Part shown: in pieces, positions 53,911 to 64,000 of the stretch
How positions within the stretch are numbered: position 1 is the first letter of the stretch
Layout of the letters: each line of letters starts with the position of its first letter
Origin: Symbiodinium natans
Lineage: Eukaryota > Sar > Dinophyceae > Suessiales > Symbiodiniaceae
DNA: 64,000 bases
NCBI GenBank assembly: GCA_905221605.1
Contig: CAJNDS010002297.1
Coordinates: 399,001-463,000 of the forward strand
Direction of reading: 5' to 3'
Made by a program: the position numbers and the translations under genes
The notes under the pieces: generated by a model
What the model saw: only the letters and a program-made list of their open reading frames with translations
The model's database searches: none
What the model was told of the DNA's origin: nothing

Positions 53911-56328
53911 CTTCATCATATCACGTACAGGGACAAAACAGCCCCACCAAAGGACTGGTCACAGTATGTCCTTGATCCAATGGCGATTCAGCAGGTGTAC
54001 ACAACATTCCACAAGGAGTTTGGAGGGGATGCGCTAACAGTAGCGGCCAACGTTCGTAGTTTTCTACCACTACCGGACCCATTGCCTCCCCCGAAGACCC
54101 TCCCGAACGCGGATCCCCAAATGTTCCAAAGACTGGACCACACCTTCACCCCCAGACAGTGGCTAAGTACGGTTCGCACATGCAGATCCAAACTTCATAC
54201 GGGTTTCCCCAGTGATCATTACTTGCTGGTCACTGAAATTCAGATCCGCCTTGCAGCTAAAGTCCCGAAAAGACCTAGAAAACCCGTCCTACACTATGAC
54301 AACTCCCCGGAAAATAGGACAAACTTTAACGCTATCCTGGCAGACATGCTAGACGACCCGGAGTCAGTCCCAGACCACAACGCAGCACCATCAAGAGAAG
54401 GGGGAACCTTTACAGTGTACACGGACGGATCAGGGTCAAGTGGGAAATGTGGGAAGTACACCCCAGCAGGATGGGGCTTTTGTTTTCACCACAACGGGGA
54501 ATGGCGTGATTTTTGGGGACCAGTGACCACAACGCCGCACCATCCCTCTTACAGGGGAGCACAAGTAGGTTCAAATAACACAGGAGAACTCACCGCGATA
54601 ATCGAGGCCATCATGTACGCGCACCAACAAGGCTGGAGTACGGTTCATATACGTTCGGACAGCCAATGGGCTATAAACGTCATAACTGGCAAATGGCGTG
54701 CAAGCAGTCACAAGACGCTGGTTAACGTTGCTAAGCAGCTCCAAAAACACAAAGCAGTCAGGGTTTACCTTCATTGGATTAAAGGCCATGCGGGGCATGA
54801 AGGCAACGAAAGAGCCGACCACAACGCAAATGAAGGAAGGCAGTCAGCTACCAGACACGGTACCTCAGCCATTGCGCCCGAGCTTGAACAACGTAAGACA
54901 GTGGGCCTCACCACAGACACCCCATTTAGCAGCCTCTTGAAGGAAGCGGCGCAACAAACCTTCCCTCGTCAACAGAGACAGGCAGCTAGACCCTGGATTA
55001 CCCAAAGTACTTTAGAAGCGCTGGATCGTGCTCGCAAACTGGAGGCTACCCAGGACCACAACGCCAAACAGGCCAGAAACCAAGCTAAGAGATCAGCCAG
55101 AAAAGACAGGGTTCAATGGATCCACGCTAGGCTCCAAGAGGACTATTCACAGGAAGGAAGGGGCATGTGGAAAGTGGTACGGCAACAAAAGAAAGGGTTC
55201 CAAGGCAGAAAACGTCACCTAATTGTAAATGATAAGCCAGTACCCTGGTCACAAACACATTTAGCCTTTCGCAGTCATTTAGAGCAACAGCAATGGAAGC
55301 AGCACACGAGTACCACGGAAGCCCTGGAGGAGCTGCGGGGGCGCCGCTACCTACGACCACAATTACCAGACCACAATGCATTTAGCCTAGAAGAACTACA
55401 AGCTGCCATACTCAAGCTTAAGCCTAGAAAAGCCCCAGGCCCAGACGAGACTCCTAACGAACTATTTCGGCTATTAGACGATGAGAACACTTTGAAGCTG
55501 TTAGAGTTCTATAATGATGTATGGGAAAAAGGAGAGGTTCCAGTAGATTGGAAGGAGGCCATCGTTATTTCACTGTACAAGGGTAAGGGAGCAGATACCT
55601 CCCCGGAAAACTACCGCCCCATTTCGTTGCTCAATTCCATCTACAAAGTCTTTGCCTCAATGCTGCAGATTCGGCTGAGTGCTCAACATGACCACAACTT
55701 AAGGGAGACGCAGTACGGATTCAGAAAACACAAAAGCACGACAAACCCGCTTTTTATACTACGTAGAGCCATTGAGTGGTCTGAAATGACTTCCCATCCG
55801 TTGAGTCTTTTGTTTTTGGATTGGAAGCAAGCATTCGATTCAGTTGACCACAACGCCCTACTCATCGCACTTACCAGGTTCGGTTTATCGAAGCGTTCTC
55901 TAAATATCATTTCATCACTATACCAGGACCCAACATTCTATACACTCTCGGATACGGGAGACAAAGCATATGGGACAGTAGGCTCGGGGATCCGTCAGGG
56001 CTGTCCCCTAAGCCCGTATTTATTTATCATGGTGCAGACAGTCATATTTGAGGACCTGGACTGGTACCTCCTAAACAAGGGAGTCGCCACCAACACATGG
56101 TCGGTGGGCAAACCAGTATACGATCTAGTGTACGCGGACGATACCCTACTCATGTCAATGACCACAACGAAGCTCACGGAAATGCTGCACGGATTGGAGA
56201 TTCAAGCTAAGCTTTATGGCATGAACCTAAACCACAACAAAACCGAAATTCTGCAGGATTCCAGACGACCCCAAAGTACAATCAGGTTCAGAGATGGCAC
56301 GCCAGTCCAGACCACTTGGGAAGCATGA
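53911..56328 (+). pseudogene. LINE B frame 1: EEP end, RNase H, reverse transcriptase
   Basis: The frame runs through ITYRDKTAPPKDWSQYV. An ATG at 53980 is available but is probably internal. RNase H: FTVYTDGSGSSG (54409-54444), NNTGELTAIIEAI, HIRSDSQWAIN, HWIKGHAGHEGNERADHNAN. This is a complete Asp-Glu-Asp-His-Asp set. Reverse transcriptase: LKPRKAPGPDETPNELF, NYRPISLLNSIYKVF, ETQYGFRKHKST, motif A LFLDWKQAFDSVDH, motif B SGIRQGCPLSP and motif C LVYADDTLLM (YADD at 56131-56142). All catalytic residues look intact. The frame ends at TGA 56326-56328, just after a shift near 56290-56310, so this copy is probably defective. Confidence 0.8.
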
Positions 56329-56954
56329 TTAGCTGGGGCAAAAGTTTCGAAGTAGCGTTCAAGCATAGAGCAGGGATAGCAGAATCTGCATATAAAAAAC
56401 TCAGACTAGTCTGGAACAGTACAATGTCTAAAAAGCGTAAGCTGTACATCTTCAGGACCACATTTATGCCCAGCTTGATTTACGGACTAGATTCCCTGAC
56501 TCTCCTCGCAAAACACTTCAAAAGAATTGATGCATATTATTGCAGGTTTCTCCGCCGCGTAGTGGGTATCAAAGCATCATATTACTCCCGCATTCCCAAC
56601 ACGGCAGTAAGGGAAAAAGCCGGCTTCCCTAGTAAGCCTTCAGATTCTCTTTACGCCGCAGAACACAAACTCCTGCGCCAAGTGTTCCTCGCCCCAACAA
56701 CGGACCCAATGCATCACGTAGTACTAAGCCCAGCTTATAAAGACCGTATCCAAGCCACAGGGCGTTGCCGGGGAGGTAAGATTCCATACTGGATAGAAGT
56801 CATAACCAAAAGGTACTACAGTGAAATATGGGACCACAACCCTGGTAGAGGAATTCTAGGACCGAATCAAGTATACTCCTCCATTTCAAGGGCACTGAGA
56901 TCTTCCTCTGGGTATGCGCCAATGCGCGCCGGCAGCACGCGCGCACGGCCATAG
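56305..56954 (+). pseudogene. LINE B frame 2: post-RT C-terminal region
   Basis: In the new frame the sequence reads DHLGSMISWGKSFEVAF, matching the YLGS-type segment that follows RT in many LINEs. It continues with RTTFMPSLIYGLDSLTLLAK and RIDAYYCRFLRRVVGI, and ends at TAG 56952-56954. Only a one-base shift separates it from the upstream frame. Confidence 0.75.
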
Positions 56955-57123
56955 CAAAGAAAAACTAAACCCTAAACCCCCTCCCTCCCTTCCACGAATG
57001 GCCGAGGATCCTCAGGGTAATCACGCCGATGTCCTGCGCCGGGCGCTCACCGGCATGATGGATGGCTCCCTGGAGGCTCCTAAGAGCAGCTGGGGGGGGG
57101 AGGGGGGGTGCAGATGGGTTAGG

Positions 57124-57425
57124 GCTCAGGGTTTAGGGTTTCGGGTTTAGGGTTTAGGGTTTGGGGTTTAGGGTTTAGGGTCTAGGGTTTAGGGTTCAGG
57201 GTTTAGGGTTTAGGGTATGGGCTTGGGGGAGTTTCGGGCCCCCAAGCCCAAGGGGCTCCTCTAACCTGCTGAGTGGGACCTGCTTGATGGGCCGGTCCTT
57301 GCCGGTCTCTGTGGACACCCTACACCTTAAACTAAACCCTAATCCCTAAACCCTAAACCCTAAACCCTGAACCTAAACCCTAAACCCTAAACACTAAACT
57401 CTAAACCCTAAACCCTGGCCCCTAA
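57124..57425. repeat. TTTAGGG block followed by an inverted CCCTAAA block
   Basis: TTTAGGG-type units (57124-57218) are followed, after about 100 bp of other sequence, by CCCTAAA-type units (57325-57425). The two blocks are in opposite orientation and can pair. Confidence 0.9.
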
Positions 57426-58650
57426 ACCCTAAACTTCCCTGCGGTGCATCCTAAGCCGTTGTCTTACATGGCTTCGAGTTTCCAAGGTGCGCGTTGTGGT
57501 TTTTCTATCTTGGGACCTTATAAACCCTAAACCGTATGGAATTCCGGGCGGCTCATGGCGGCTCCCAGTTCAGAATGAGGGCTGAGGGTTCGCGCCATCC
57601 GAAGAAGCAGGGAGGATATGGTTTGACCTTCTCTATTCTGCAGTTGGGCTCTCCGGAATGTCTTCCCGAGTTGGTTCTGATGTGACTTTGGGGGCTTCTA
57701 GCTGTCATTGTCAGAAATCGGAAATCCTGTCGCAGCGAATCTTCGGGACCAAATGAACCTATACATCTGGATCATACACCCTATGCCACTACAATCCGCT
57801 TTGGGGGTTCCCTAGCTGGCTTCTGTCACTGTCGCTGTCATCCCCTACTCCCTTTTGTTAGAGTTCCCTGCCAAAAGGGGAAGCGGCACAACTTGTAGGG
57901 ATACGGGTAGTGCGATAGGAGCCGGGGCTTGATCGTTGCCCCAGGCTTTGCCAAGCCCCCCCCCGCACCCTCATTTCTGCCTCTGACAAGGTGGAGTTGG
58001 AGATCGATGAATACACAAGTCAGCAGGTTGAACCAGCGAGGATACGCCAAGGCTATCTCTTCTTAGACTGGCTGCGCGGCACCGGATTTGGGGAGCTTAT
58101 GGGACTAATGCCGAGACACGCATGTTCCGAATTTAAGGATCGCAACAAGGGCCTATTGTATTTTTAACTCAGGCCCCCTCAGATGTTCTGAGGTTTGCTA
58201 TTCCGCAGATCACTGCGCGCGCTCCAGGCATCAATGAGGAGGTTGGCGCAGCACAGGGAGCTTCGGAAGCTAGTGTCCCGACCCTTGCAATGACCGGGTT
58301 GATGAAAGCGTGGGACTGACCAGCCATGGTTTTCAGAATTGTGAAATGTCCGAATCAACTTTTGATGGCTTTCGGACGTACGCGAGAACTCTCACTTTTC
58401 ATCAAACGCAGACAACAAACAGCCAACAAACAACGAACCGTGTTCCTTTTTCCAGACCCTGAAGCAAGGCTAGCTCCGAGTACTGAGCCGACCCTTCAGA
58501 AACTCTCTGGGGGTCGCTGGCCCCGTTAGCGACAACATCTCTTTGGAACGGGGCCGTGGATGATCTTGCATCGGGAAACCATGACTTGCAAAGTCATCAA
58601 AGGTTTCTCGTAGCGTATGATCTAACTGCGTCCAAAGTTTACTTCGATCA
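57426..58650 (+). other. Upstream region of the ankyrin gene, possible exons
   Basis: Two stretches have coding character: about 57990-58066 (DKVELEIDEYTSQQVEPARI then RQGYLFLDWL) and about 58207-58316 (ITARAPGINEEVGAAQGASE). They may be 5' exons of the ankyrin gene or of another gene. Nothing else is recognisable here. Confidence 0.35.
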
Positions 58651-58654
58651 TCCA

Positions 58655-61415
58655 CAAGTCAGCATGCAGCAGCTTTGCGTGACATTCATGTCGAACAAGG
58701 GTACTTACCTGTCGTATTCAACCTAGCGAAAGGTTTTGTAGGGCTGCCCTGTCCCAAGTGATGAAGGTCACGAAGACAGATGCGGCGCAAGCAGTCCAAA
58801 GCATCCCCTTCTATGTTGAGGTGCGGGAATCAAGGGTCAGTCGTGATTTTAACTGCGTCTTAGGAATTGTCACGGCTGTTTGGGACTTTGGGAACATGTT
58901 CGACGGCTAGATGTGTGGAGACGGTTTAAAGATGAATGATTTCTTCGCAGAGATGAACTCTTCGCAAAATGTTCAGGTGTCTGATGTTCTTCTGGCACTC
59001 GTGCCCGAGTTTGTACACGCAGAAACCGGCCGGTATTGCAATTATACCTCCTGGCTTTCTCGCGGATGGTGCAGGGCAGAGCTTTGGTGTCATGTCTTGA
59101 GCAACAAGCGTGACAAGAGCATCGTGGTCGTGCATTCTACCTTGGAAGCAAAGTTCATGATGACTTGGGATTGGCAGGAAAACATTGTCGTCGATGGTGA
59201 TTTCACTGTAGAAACAGATCGTGAAGTTGTGGTCAGCCTGGGACGCCGTGCGCTCGAATGCAAGATCGCTCACCTGTCGGAAGAAGGGCCGTTGCAGGCA
59301 TACCGGTACTTCTTGGCGCGGCAAGCCGCCATGTTGGGTCGGTCCCCGTTGACATGGGATACCGAAGGGTTTCTGGAACACTTCAAGTTTCCGAGCTTGG
59401 GGTTGGCCGTGGAGGACACCAGCAGCATGAATGCCGTGATGTGTGCCGTGCTGTCGGGAGATCTGATGATGCTCCGGCTGTTGGTCAGGCACAAAGCTGA
59501 CCTGAACTTCACCATAACGGGGCTTGGAGAATTCGGCTTCCGGGACAGCTTCACCGTCCTCATGGCTGCTGTTAAGTCCAAGCAGCCGGCGACTTTGGTG
59601 GCGAGTTTGATCCACCTGCGCGCGGATGTCTCCCGCAGGGCAGATATTGGGGACAATGCCGTGTCACATGTAAAATTTCCGGAGCAGGTGCGAATTCTGT
59701 TGGAGGCTCGTGCGGACTTCCACTCCGGGCGTGAGCCTTTCTGCTTCACGCCCCTGACGCAAGCCTCTGGCATGACGAGCACTGCTACATTGAAAGCACT
59801 GCTGATGGCCCGGTGCGATCCGAACCCTGTTTCCAAAGGATTGGGCATCACACCCCTCGTTGGCTTGGTCCGCTTTGCCCGCGGCAGTCCCCATGCCTTG
59901 GCGTCGGCTGCCATGTTGCTGGAACACCGTGCTGACCCCAATGTGCCACGTCTGCATTGAACCGTTACCCCATGTCTACGCTTGTGACCCCTTAGCTGTA
60001 TCCCATAGTTCTGACTGGCTTCGATGCTAAGCCCAACGTCCAGAGACCCCAAATGTTTGAAAAGCTTCCGAGCCATAAGACGTACGCCGTATACCCCCCC
60101 AAACCAGCCCTGCCGCCCCAAACTCTCAAGCCCCAAAGCTCGAGCCCTTCAGCGATGTTCAACAGATGGTCACTTCTCTAAATTACGGTCCCTCTTAGTT
60201 TTTTTTTTTTTCGAAGGTGGCCCCTAAGATTTAGGGGACCAGATTTTTGAGAACTGACCAGATGTTCAAACCCAGGGGCGCGTGCATCCTTCGGGGGCTT
60301 TTGCCTTACAGTGTTACCAGGCTCGCGCGAGGTGCCTCTGCAGCAAACATCCTCTTAAGGGCTTTCATGGAGTAGCCTGGAAACCCCCACCACGGGGAAT
60401 ATGTCGCAAGCAAGGGGGGCGGGGCGTGGTTTGGGTATCCTCGGGTTGTGGCCAGAATCACACCGGAAAAACCCACCCAATCTTGGAGTACAGTCTTGCT
60501 TGTCTTGCGGGTTCAGGGCTCCCTCACACCTACCAATTTAATAAGATTCCCATCAATTTAGATGGGATTCTTATTCATGTTAGTGGGATTCCTATTAGTT
60601 TTCATAGGGTTCTCAAACCCGACGCCCGAAGCTGGCGACCCCGACGAAGCGCACGCCCGAGCCTGCCAAGGGCGTTTTTGCTGGGGCTGCAGCCTCCTGG
60701 CTGACAGGGCAGGCTCCGAAGCCTGGGCTTTAGACGCTTTAATGGGCTGTAGGGCCGGCTGTTGACCAAGATATGTAGGAGTTCGGTTATGTAGGAGCTG
60801 CCGCCAGGAAGTGTGGTTTTCCTAACACAATTCCTCCGCAATCCTGCCGTTAGCAAAGTAGAGTTTTGGCGCACCTTGAATATTAAAACTTCAGACCACG
60901 ACCCAAACTGCCCCTAAATCCAAACCCTGCGGCGAGCCCAAGTGCACTGAGCCTCGCCGATGCGCCTGACAGAGGGGTCGGAATCCCGCCCCCTAGAAAA
61001 AGCATCGAGGTCCTGCTCCGAAGATACGAAGACTTTGGCCGGACTGCAGGGTTCAACCCCTTTGGGCGTCGCGGCAAGTGTCGGCGACCAGGCGACGAGT
61101 TCCGTGGTGCCTAGGATTGCCTAGGCCTCAAACCCTTAAGCCCTCGATCGTAGGTAACCCTAAAGTTTGAATGCCTGAAATGTAACCTTAAGAGGTGGAC
61201 CCGGGGGTGGCCTGGGGATCGTGAGTTTTTCGTGGAAGGTGCTTAGGGTTTTGGAGATTCTTGGAGACTTTTTGGAGGTTTTCTAGGTCTGTGGAGGTTC
61301 TTGGTGGTTTTTGTAGGGTTTAGGGTTTCGGGAGTTTATTGCCTCCTGGGCCAGGCGCTGGTCGAGCTGTTGCTGCAAAACGGGGCTGAGCTGCTCCCCA
61401 ACGACCGAGGTTCCG
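58655..61415 (+). CDS. Ankyrin-repeat protein of a dinoflagellate-type family
   Basis: Exons: about 58660-58733 (QHAAALRDIHVEQGYLP), 58738-58836 (AALSQVMKVTKTDAAQAVQS then IPFYVEVRES) and a long one from about 58975 to 59960. The long exon has DVLLALVPEFVHAETGRYC, LSRGWCRAELWCHVLSN and GDFTVETDREVVVSLGRRAL. At least four ankyrin-like units follow: AVMCAVLSGDLMMLRLLVRH, SFTVLMAAVKSKQPATLV, FTPLTQASGMTSTATLKALL, and ALASAAMLLEHRADPN. After an intron another ankyrin piece appears at about 61342-61405 (ALVELLLQNGAELLPNDRG). The intron between 58836 and 58975 explains why the ATG at 58911 is not a natural start. Ankyrin repeats bind protein partners; the conserved WCRAELWC region has no function I can name. 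The 3' end is not located. Confidence 0.75.
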
Positions 61416-62469
61416 AGCATAGCCCTGCAGCCCTAACAGCCCCAAAACGTCGCCAGCATACCTTGTTCTCGGCAGCATTCCGTAGTTCTGCGCCGCCCGC
61501 AGAAGTCGTGGTCAGCGCAGTGCTTCTTGAGCATTGTGCATATGCGCATCTCTCTTTCGCAGACGCTTTGTCGATTGCGTTTGGGCATACAAGGCATGAA
61601 GCCTAAACCCCTTCGAAAAGCCCAGCCTACATGCCAAAAGACTCCGGCCGTAACGAGTTGATTCTTCATGCGCCCTTACAAGTCTTTGCTTGTTGCGCGC
61701 ACAACATCTTTTCCACCCAGTTCACCGACGAAGAGAGCACACTTACAACATTAAGTTACAAGCGAGCGAAGAAAGCGCGTTAAATTGACATATTCAGTGT
61801 GTGAACGCTGCGAATGAGGCAGATAAAAAGGGCCTGATAAACCGACATATTTGGCCCTTTTCATCCTCATTCTCCCATCCTGGTTGTTACCTTCACGACT
61901 CGCAGAATAGAGGTTATGACAGACAACTCCGGCCGTAAAGAGCCTTGGCATGTCTAGAGGGGCCCCCAAACATGTTCCCTTTAAGACCTCAATCCTAAAG
62001 CCCCTAAAGCTCTAAACCCTTGGGGAGGTCTTGTTTGTTCATGTCCCTTTTTCTGGTGACTCTCTAGTCCCCAACCAAAAAATCAGGCTGCTGTTTCAGA
62101 CGTGTGGGGGGAAGTGCAGGGTTTTAGGGATAGAGCTTTTGAGGATTATGTTTATGGCAAGTTTTAGGGTTGAGTGTGCGATATTCGGGGTCAGTGGCCC
62201 AACCCCCACCTTTCCAAAGCCCTGAGCCCTAAACCCTGTGAACTCTAAACCCTACGAACCCTAGACCCTATGAACCTCAAACCCTAAACCTTAAACCCTA
62301 AACCCTAAACCCTATGCCTTAAACCCCTATTGACATCTTGCTTGGAGGCGACATGCCGGAGGACCTGGCCCGAGCCTGCGGGCATTTTCACCTCCTCCCT
62401 AGCCTCCAGAACTCGTTTTCGGTGTGAGGAGGAGGAGGAGGTTGCTGCGGGAGTCTATGGCCGGGTCTC

Positions 62470-62575
62470 CATATACATACATATGTTTAGTATATCTATA
62501 TAATTATTATTTGAATTATTTGTTTTGTACATCTATATATATATATATGTATATATATATATGTATATTTCTTAT
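62470..62575. repeat. AT-rich microsatellite
   Basis: Imperfect (AT)n with ATGT and ACAT interruptions. Confidence 0.85.
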
Positions 62576-63486
62576 GGCGTATTACTGAGACTACAGAGCT
62601 TGTGAAGGTTCAGGGTTGAGGGCTTCGTCAGCCTGGTGGTCGAGTGAGGTCGCAAGTCGATGAACCATCGCTGCCTCCTTATTCCTTGCTTCGCCTCCTT
62701 AGGAGGTGAGGTTTTCAATACACGCGTGTTCGCGAAGTAGAACCCGGCAACCAGTACCAGTTGCCGATCTGTCTGTCCTCCAGCTCAAACGAGCTTCGGA
62801 TTGAGGCGCTGGCATTTTCGTTGGAAGGCTTCGTGCAAAACGGCCAGAAACGCGTGACGGCTTTGATCCCTCTAGGGTAGAACTAGGGTTGCTAGCCACC
62901 TAGCAGACCTCTGGAAGCGCCAAATTATAGCCTTAATGCCCTGAACACTTGCCAGGGGGCCTTGGTCTGTCCGACCTTCCGAATGCCTGGTGCGAGGCAC
63001 CTACGAAGCAGGGCTGCGAAGATGTTGGAGTTGTTTCGGCTGTGCTCCAAATGCCCTGAACCTCATGGAAACAATCCCCAAAACCCTGAACGGGCTCCGG
63101 GTGCAGTTGCCTGCTGGAGGGACCTTTTGCTTCTTCGCAGTGTGGCGGCCTCCTAGCCCCAACCGACACGGCATTGAAGGCGACAATCCCGGACACCTAG
63201 GACTCTCACACTCCCAACTCGCAACACCCTGATGTTGGTACCTAGCCCTCGTGCAATCCGGATGGCGGGCTCCGTGAAGTTGTGCCTCCGCAGCCCCTGC
63301 AAAATCTTCTTGAGCCCTATCAAAACCTAAACTAGACCCTAAGCTGCATAACCCTTATGAACCTCACGCCCTAGGCCCTAAGCCCTAAACCCTAAACCGA
63401 TTCCAAGCGAGCAGATATGCCTCCGTCCGTTGGCGCGGAGCCCAAGCGCGCCCAAGCGGCCGCGGTGCCTCAACTGCAGTGTCTTC

Positions 63487-63602
63487 AGGGTTAAGGGTTG
63501 AGTTGAGGGGTTGAGGGGTTGAGGGGTTGAGGGGTTGAGGGGTTCAGGGGTTCAGGGGTTCAGGGGTTCAGGGGTTCAGGGGTTCAGGGGTTCACGGTTG
63601 AG
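63487..63602. repeat. GGGGTTGAG array switching to GGGGTTCAG
   Basis: About five nine-base GGGGTTGAG-type units are followed by about eight GGGGTTCAG units. Each half is internally homogeneous, and a single-base difference defines the switch. Confidence 0.95.
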
Positions 63603-63795
63603 GGTTGAGATTTCAAGGTTTAGCCTGGGGCACCAAAGCATCCCTGAAACCCTGTAAGGCCGAAGATCTAAACCCTAAACCCGAAGCCTGACAGCCCAAA
63701 GCCCTCGCCACAGACCCTCTCAGACGCCCGTCTCCGAGGTCCGAAGAGACGCTGAGGCCTCTCGGTTGGGGGTTTTCCGGGTTTCTTCTTTTTTT

Positions 63796-63980
63796 CTTTA
63801 TATATATATATATGCTCACCCCCCCCCCCCTACGACAGACCCCGGAAGCGAAAAAAAGGCTACGGACAGCATAGCTGCACACAGCAGCCAGACACGTTCA
63901 CAAACAATAGATATATACATATATATATATATGTGTGTATATCTATATATGGTACCTCCCCCCCCCCCCAAAAAAAAACA
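63796..63980. repeat. AT microsatellites with poly-C and poly-A tracts
   Basis: (AT)n runs at about 63799-63814 and 63908-63950, with C tracts at about 63820-63830 and 63957-63970 followed by poly-A. The flanks ...ATATATGGTACC + C-tract resemble 5565-5591 and 7685-7722, suggesting a dispersed low-complexity module. Confidence 0.8.
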
Positions 63981-64000
63981 CGTCTCCATATGCTCTTCCC

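Larger units (their letters stand above)
53905..56975 (+). mobile_element. LINE B: non-LTR retrotransposon with RNase H upstream of the RT
   Basis: A 5'-truncated element: only the C-terminal end of an EEP endonuclease is visible, ending in SDHYLLVTEIQIRL (54211-54252). RNase H and a canonical YADD reverse transcriptase follow. The coding region ends at TAG 56952-56954, and a very short tail (CAAAGAAAAACTAAACCC) passes directly into CCCTAAACCCCC. It belongs to a different family from LINE A (different domain order and RT motifs). Its 5' border near 53905 is approximate, because the frame stays open into the flank. Confidence 0.85.
61420..64000. other. Right-edge region: spacer with weak exon candidates
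   Basis: Possible exon fragments are at about 61496-61600 (VVSAVLLEHCAYAHLSFADA), 62745-62876 (QYQLPICLSSSSNELRIEAL then AFSLEGFVQNGQKRVTAL) and 63419-63480 (MPPSVGAEPKRAQAAAVPQL). None matches a family I know. The rest is CCCTAAA-like sequence (62225-62330, 63375-63400) and AT-rich microsatellites. Confidence 0.4.

Noticed and set aside
58911-58975. ATG 58911 as start of the ankyrin gene
   Set aside because: The family-conserved segment IPFYVEVRES lies upstream at about 58800-58836 and joins DVLLALVPEF after an intron, so the ATG lies in intron sequence.
59270-60136. 288-residue minus-strand ORF antisense to the ankyrin gene
   Set aside because: The + strand carries clear ankyrin and WCRAELWC-type motifs over the same bases; the minus frame shows no family features.
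1-64000. tRNA, rRNA or CRISPR loci
   Set aside because: I found no clover-leaf with T-loop and anticodon arm, no conserved rRNA segment and no spaced direct-repeat array with unique spacers.

Overview
The window looks like nuclear DNA of a dinoflagellate, probably Symbiodiniaceae or a close relative. The evidence is: protein-coding signal broken into many short exons; almost all recognisable genes on the + strand; introns and spacers filled with TTTAGGG/CCCTAAA-like heptamers and homopolymer or CT tracts; several apparent GC-AG introns; and two gene families I associate with dinoflagellates (a membrane protein with a TIR-like domain, and an ankyrin protein carrying a GWCRAELWCH motif). There is no operon, Shine-Dalgarno or CRISPR structure. 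Exon limits were inferred by eye from open frames, family motifs and nearby AG acceptors, so they are approximate.

Layout. 6-2999: 3' part of a membrane/TIR-like gene. 4.0-5.1 kb: possible minus-strand gene. 5.09-5.53 kb: small MGCC-starting ORF with a triplicated exon-like module. 5.72-6.00 kb: giant hairpin. 6.03-7.53 kb: AT-rich tandem-repeat island. 7.8-17.86 kb: metallophosphoesterase/5'-nucleotidase gene in about 20 exons with C-terminal EF hands. One of its introns (about 11.02-14.50 kb) holds a second gene, an EXPERA/EBP-like sterol-isomerase homologue, on the same strand. 17.9-22.3 kb: spacer rich in telomere-like arrays. About 23.6-32.9 kb: concentrative nucleoside transporter (CNT) gene. 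One CNT intron carries a complete 2,077-bp AT-rich element (26917-28993) with 224-bp terminal inverted repeats and a 5-bp target duplication. 33-38.6 kb: fragments of unrecognised genes. 38.6-43 kb: PAPS-dependent sulfotransferase gene. 45.5-50.48 kb: 5'-truncated, frameshifted LINE embedded in a (CCCCTAAA)n array. 53.9-56.97 kb: second LINE with RNase H upstream of the reverse transcriptase. 58.6-61.4 kb: ankyrin-repeat gene. The rest is telomere-like and AT microsatellite spacer.

The host genes (nucleotide hydrolysis, nucleoside uptake, sterol isomerisation, sulfation, TIR and ankyrin signalling) do not form one pathway, although a 5'-nucleotidase next to a nucleoside transporter is a suggestive salvage pair. 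The main novelty candidates are the AT-rich inverted-repeat element in the CNT intron, the nested sterol-isomerase-like gene preceded by spliced-leader-like repeats, the LINE sitting inside telomere-like repeats, and an octamer recurring in all three codon phases of the second LINE.
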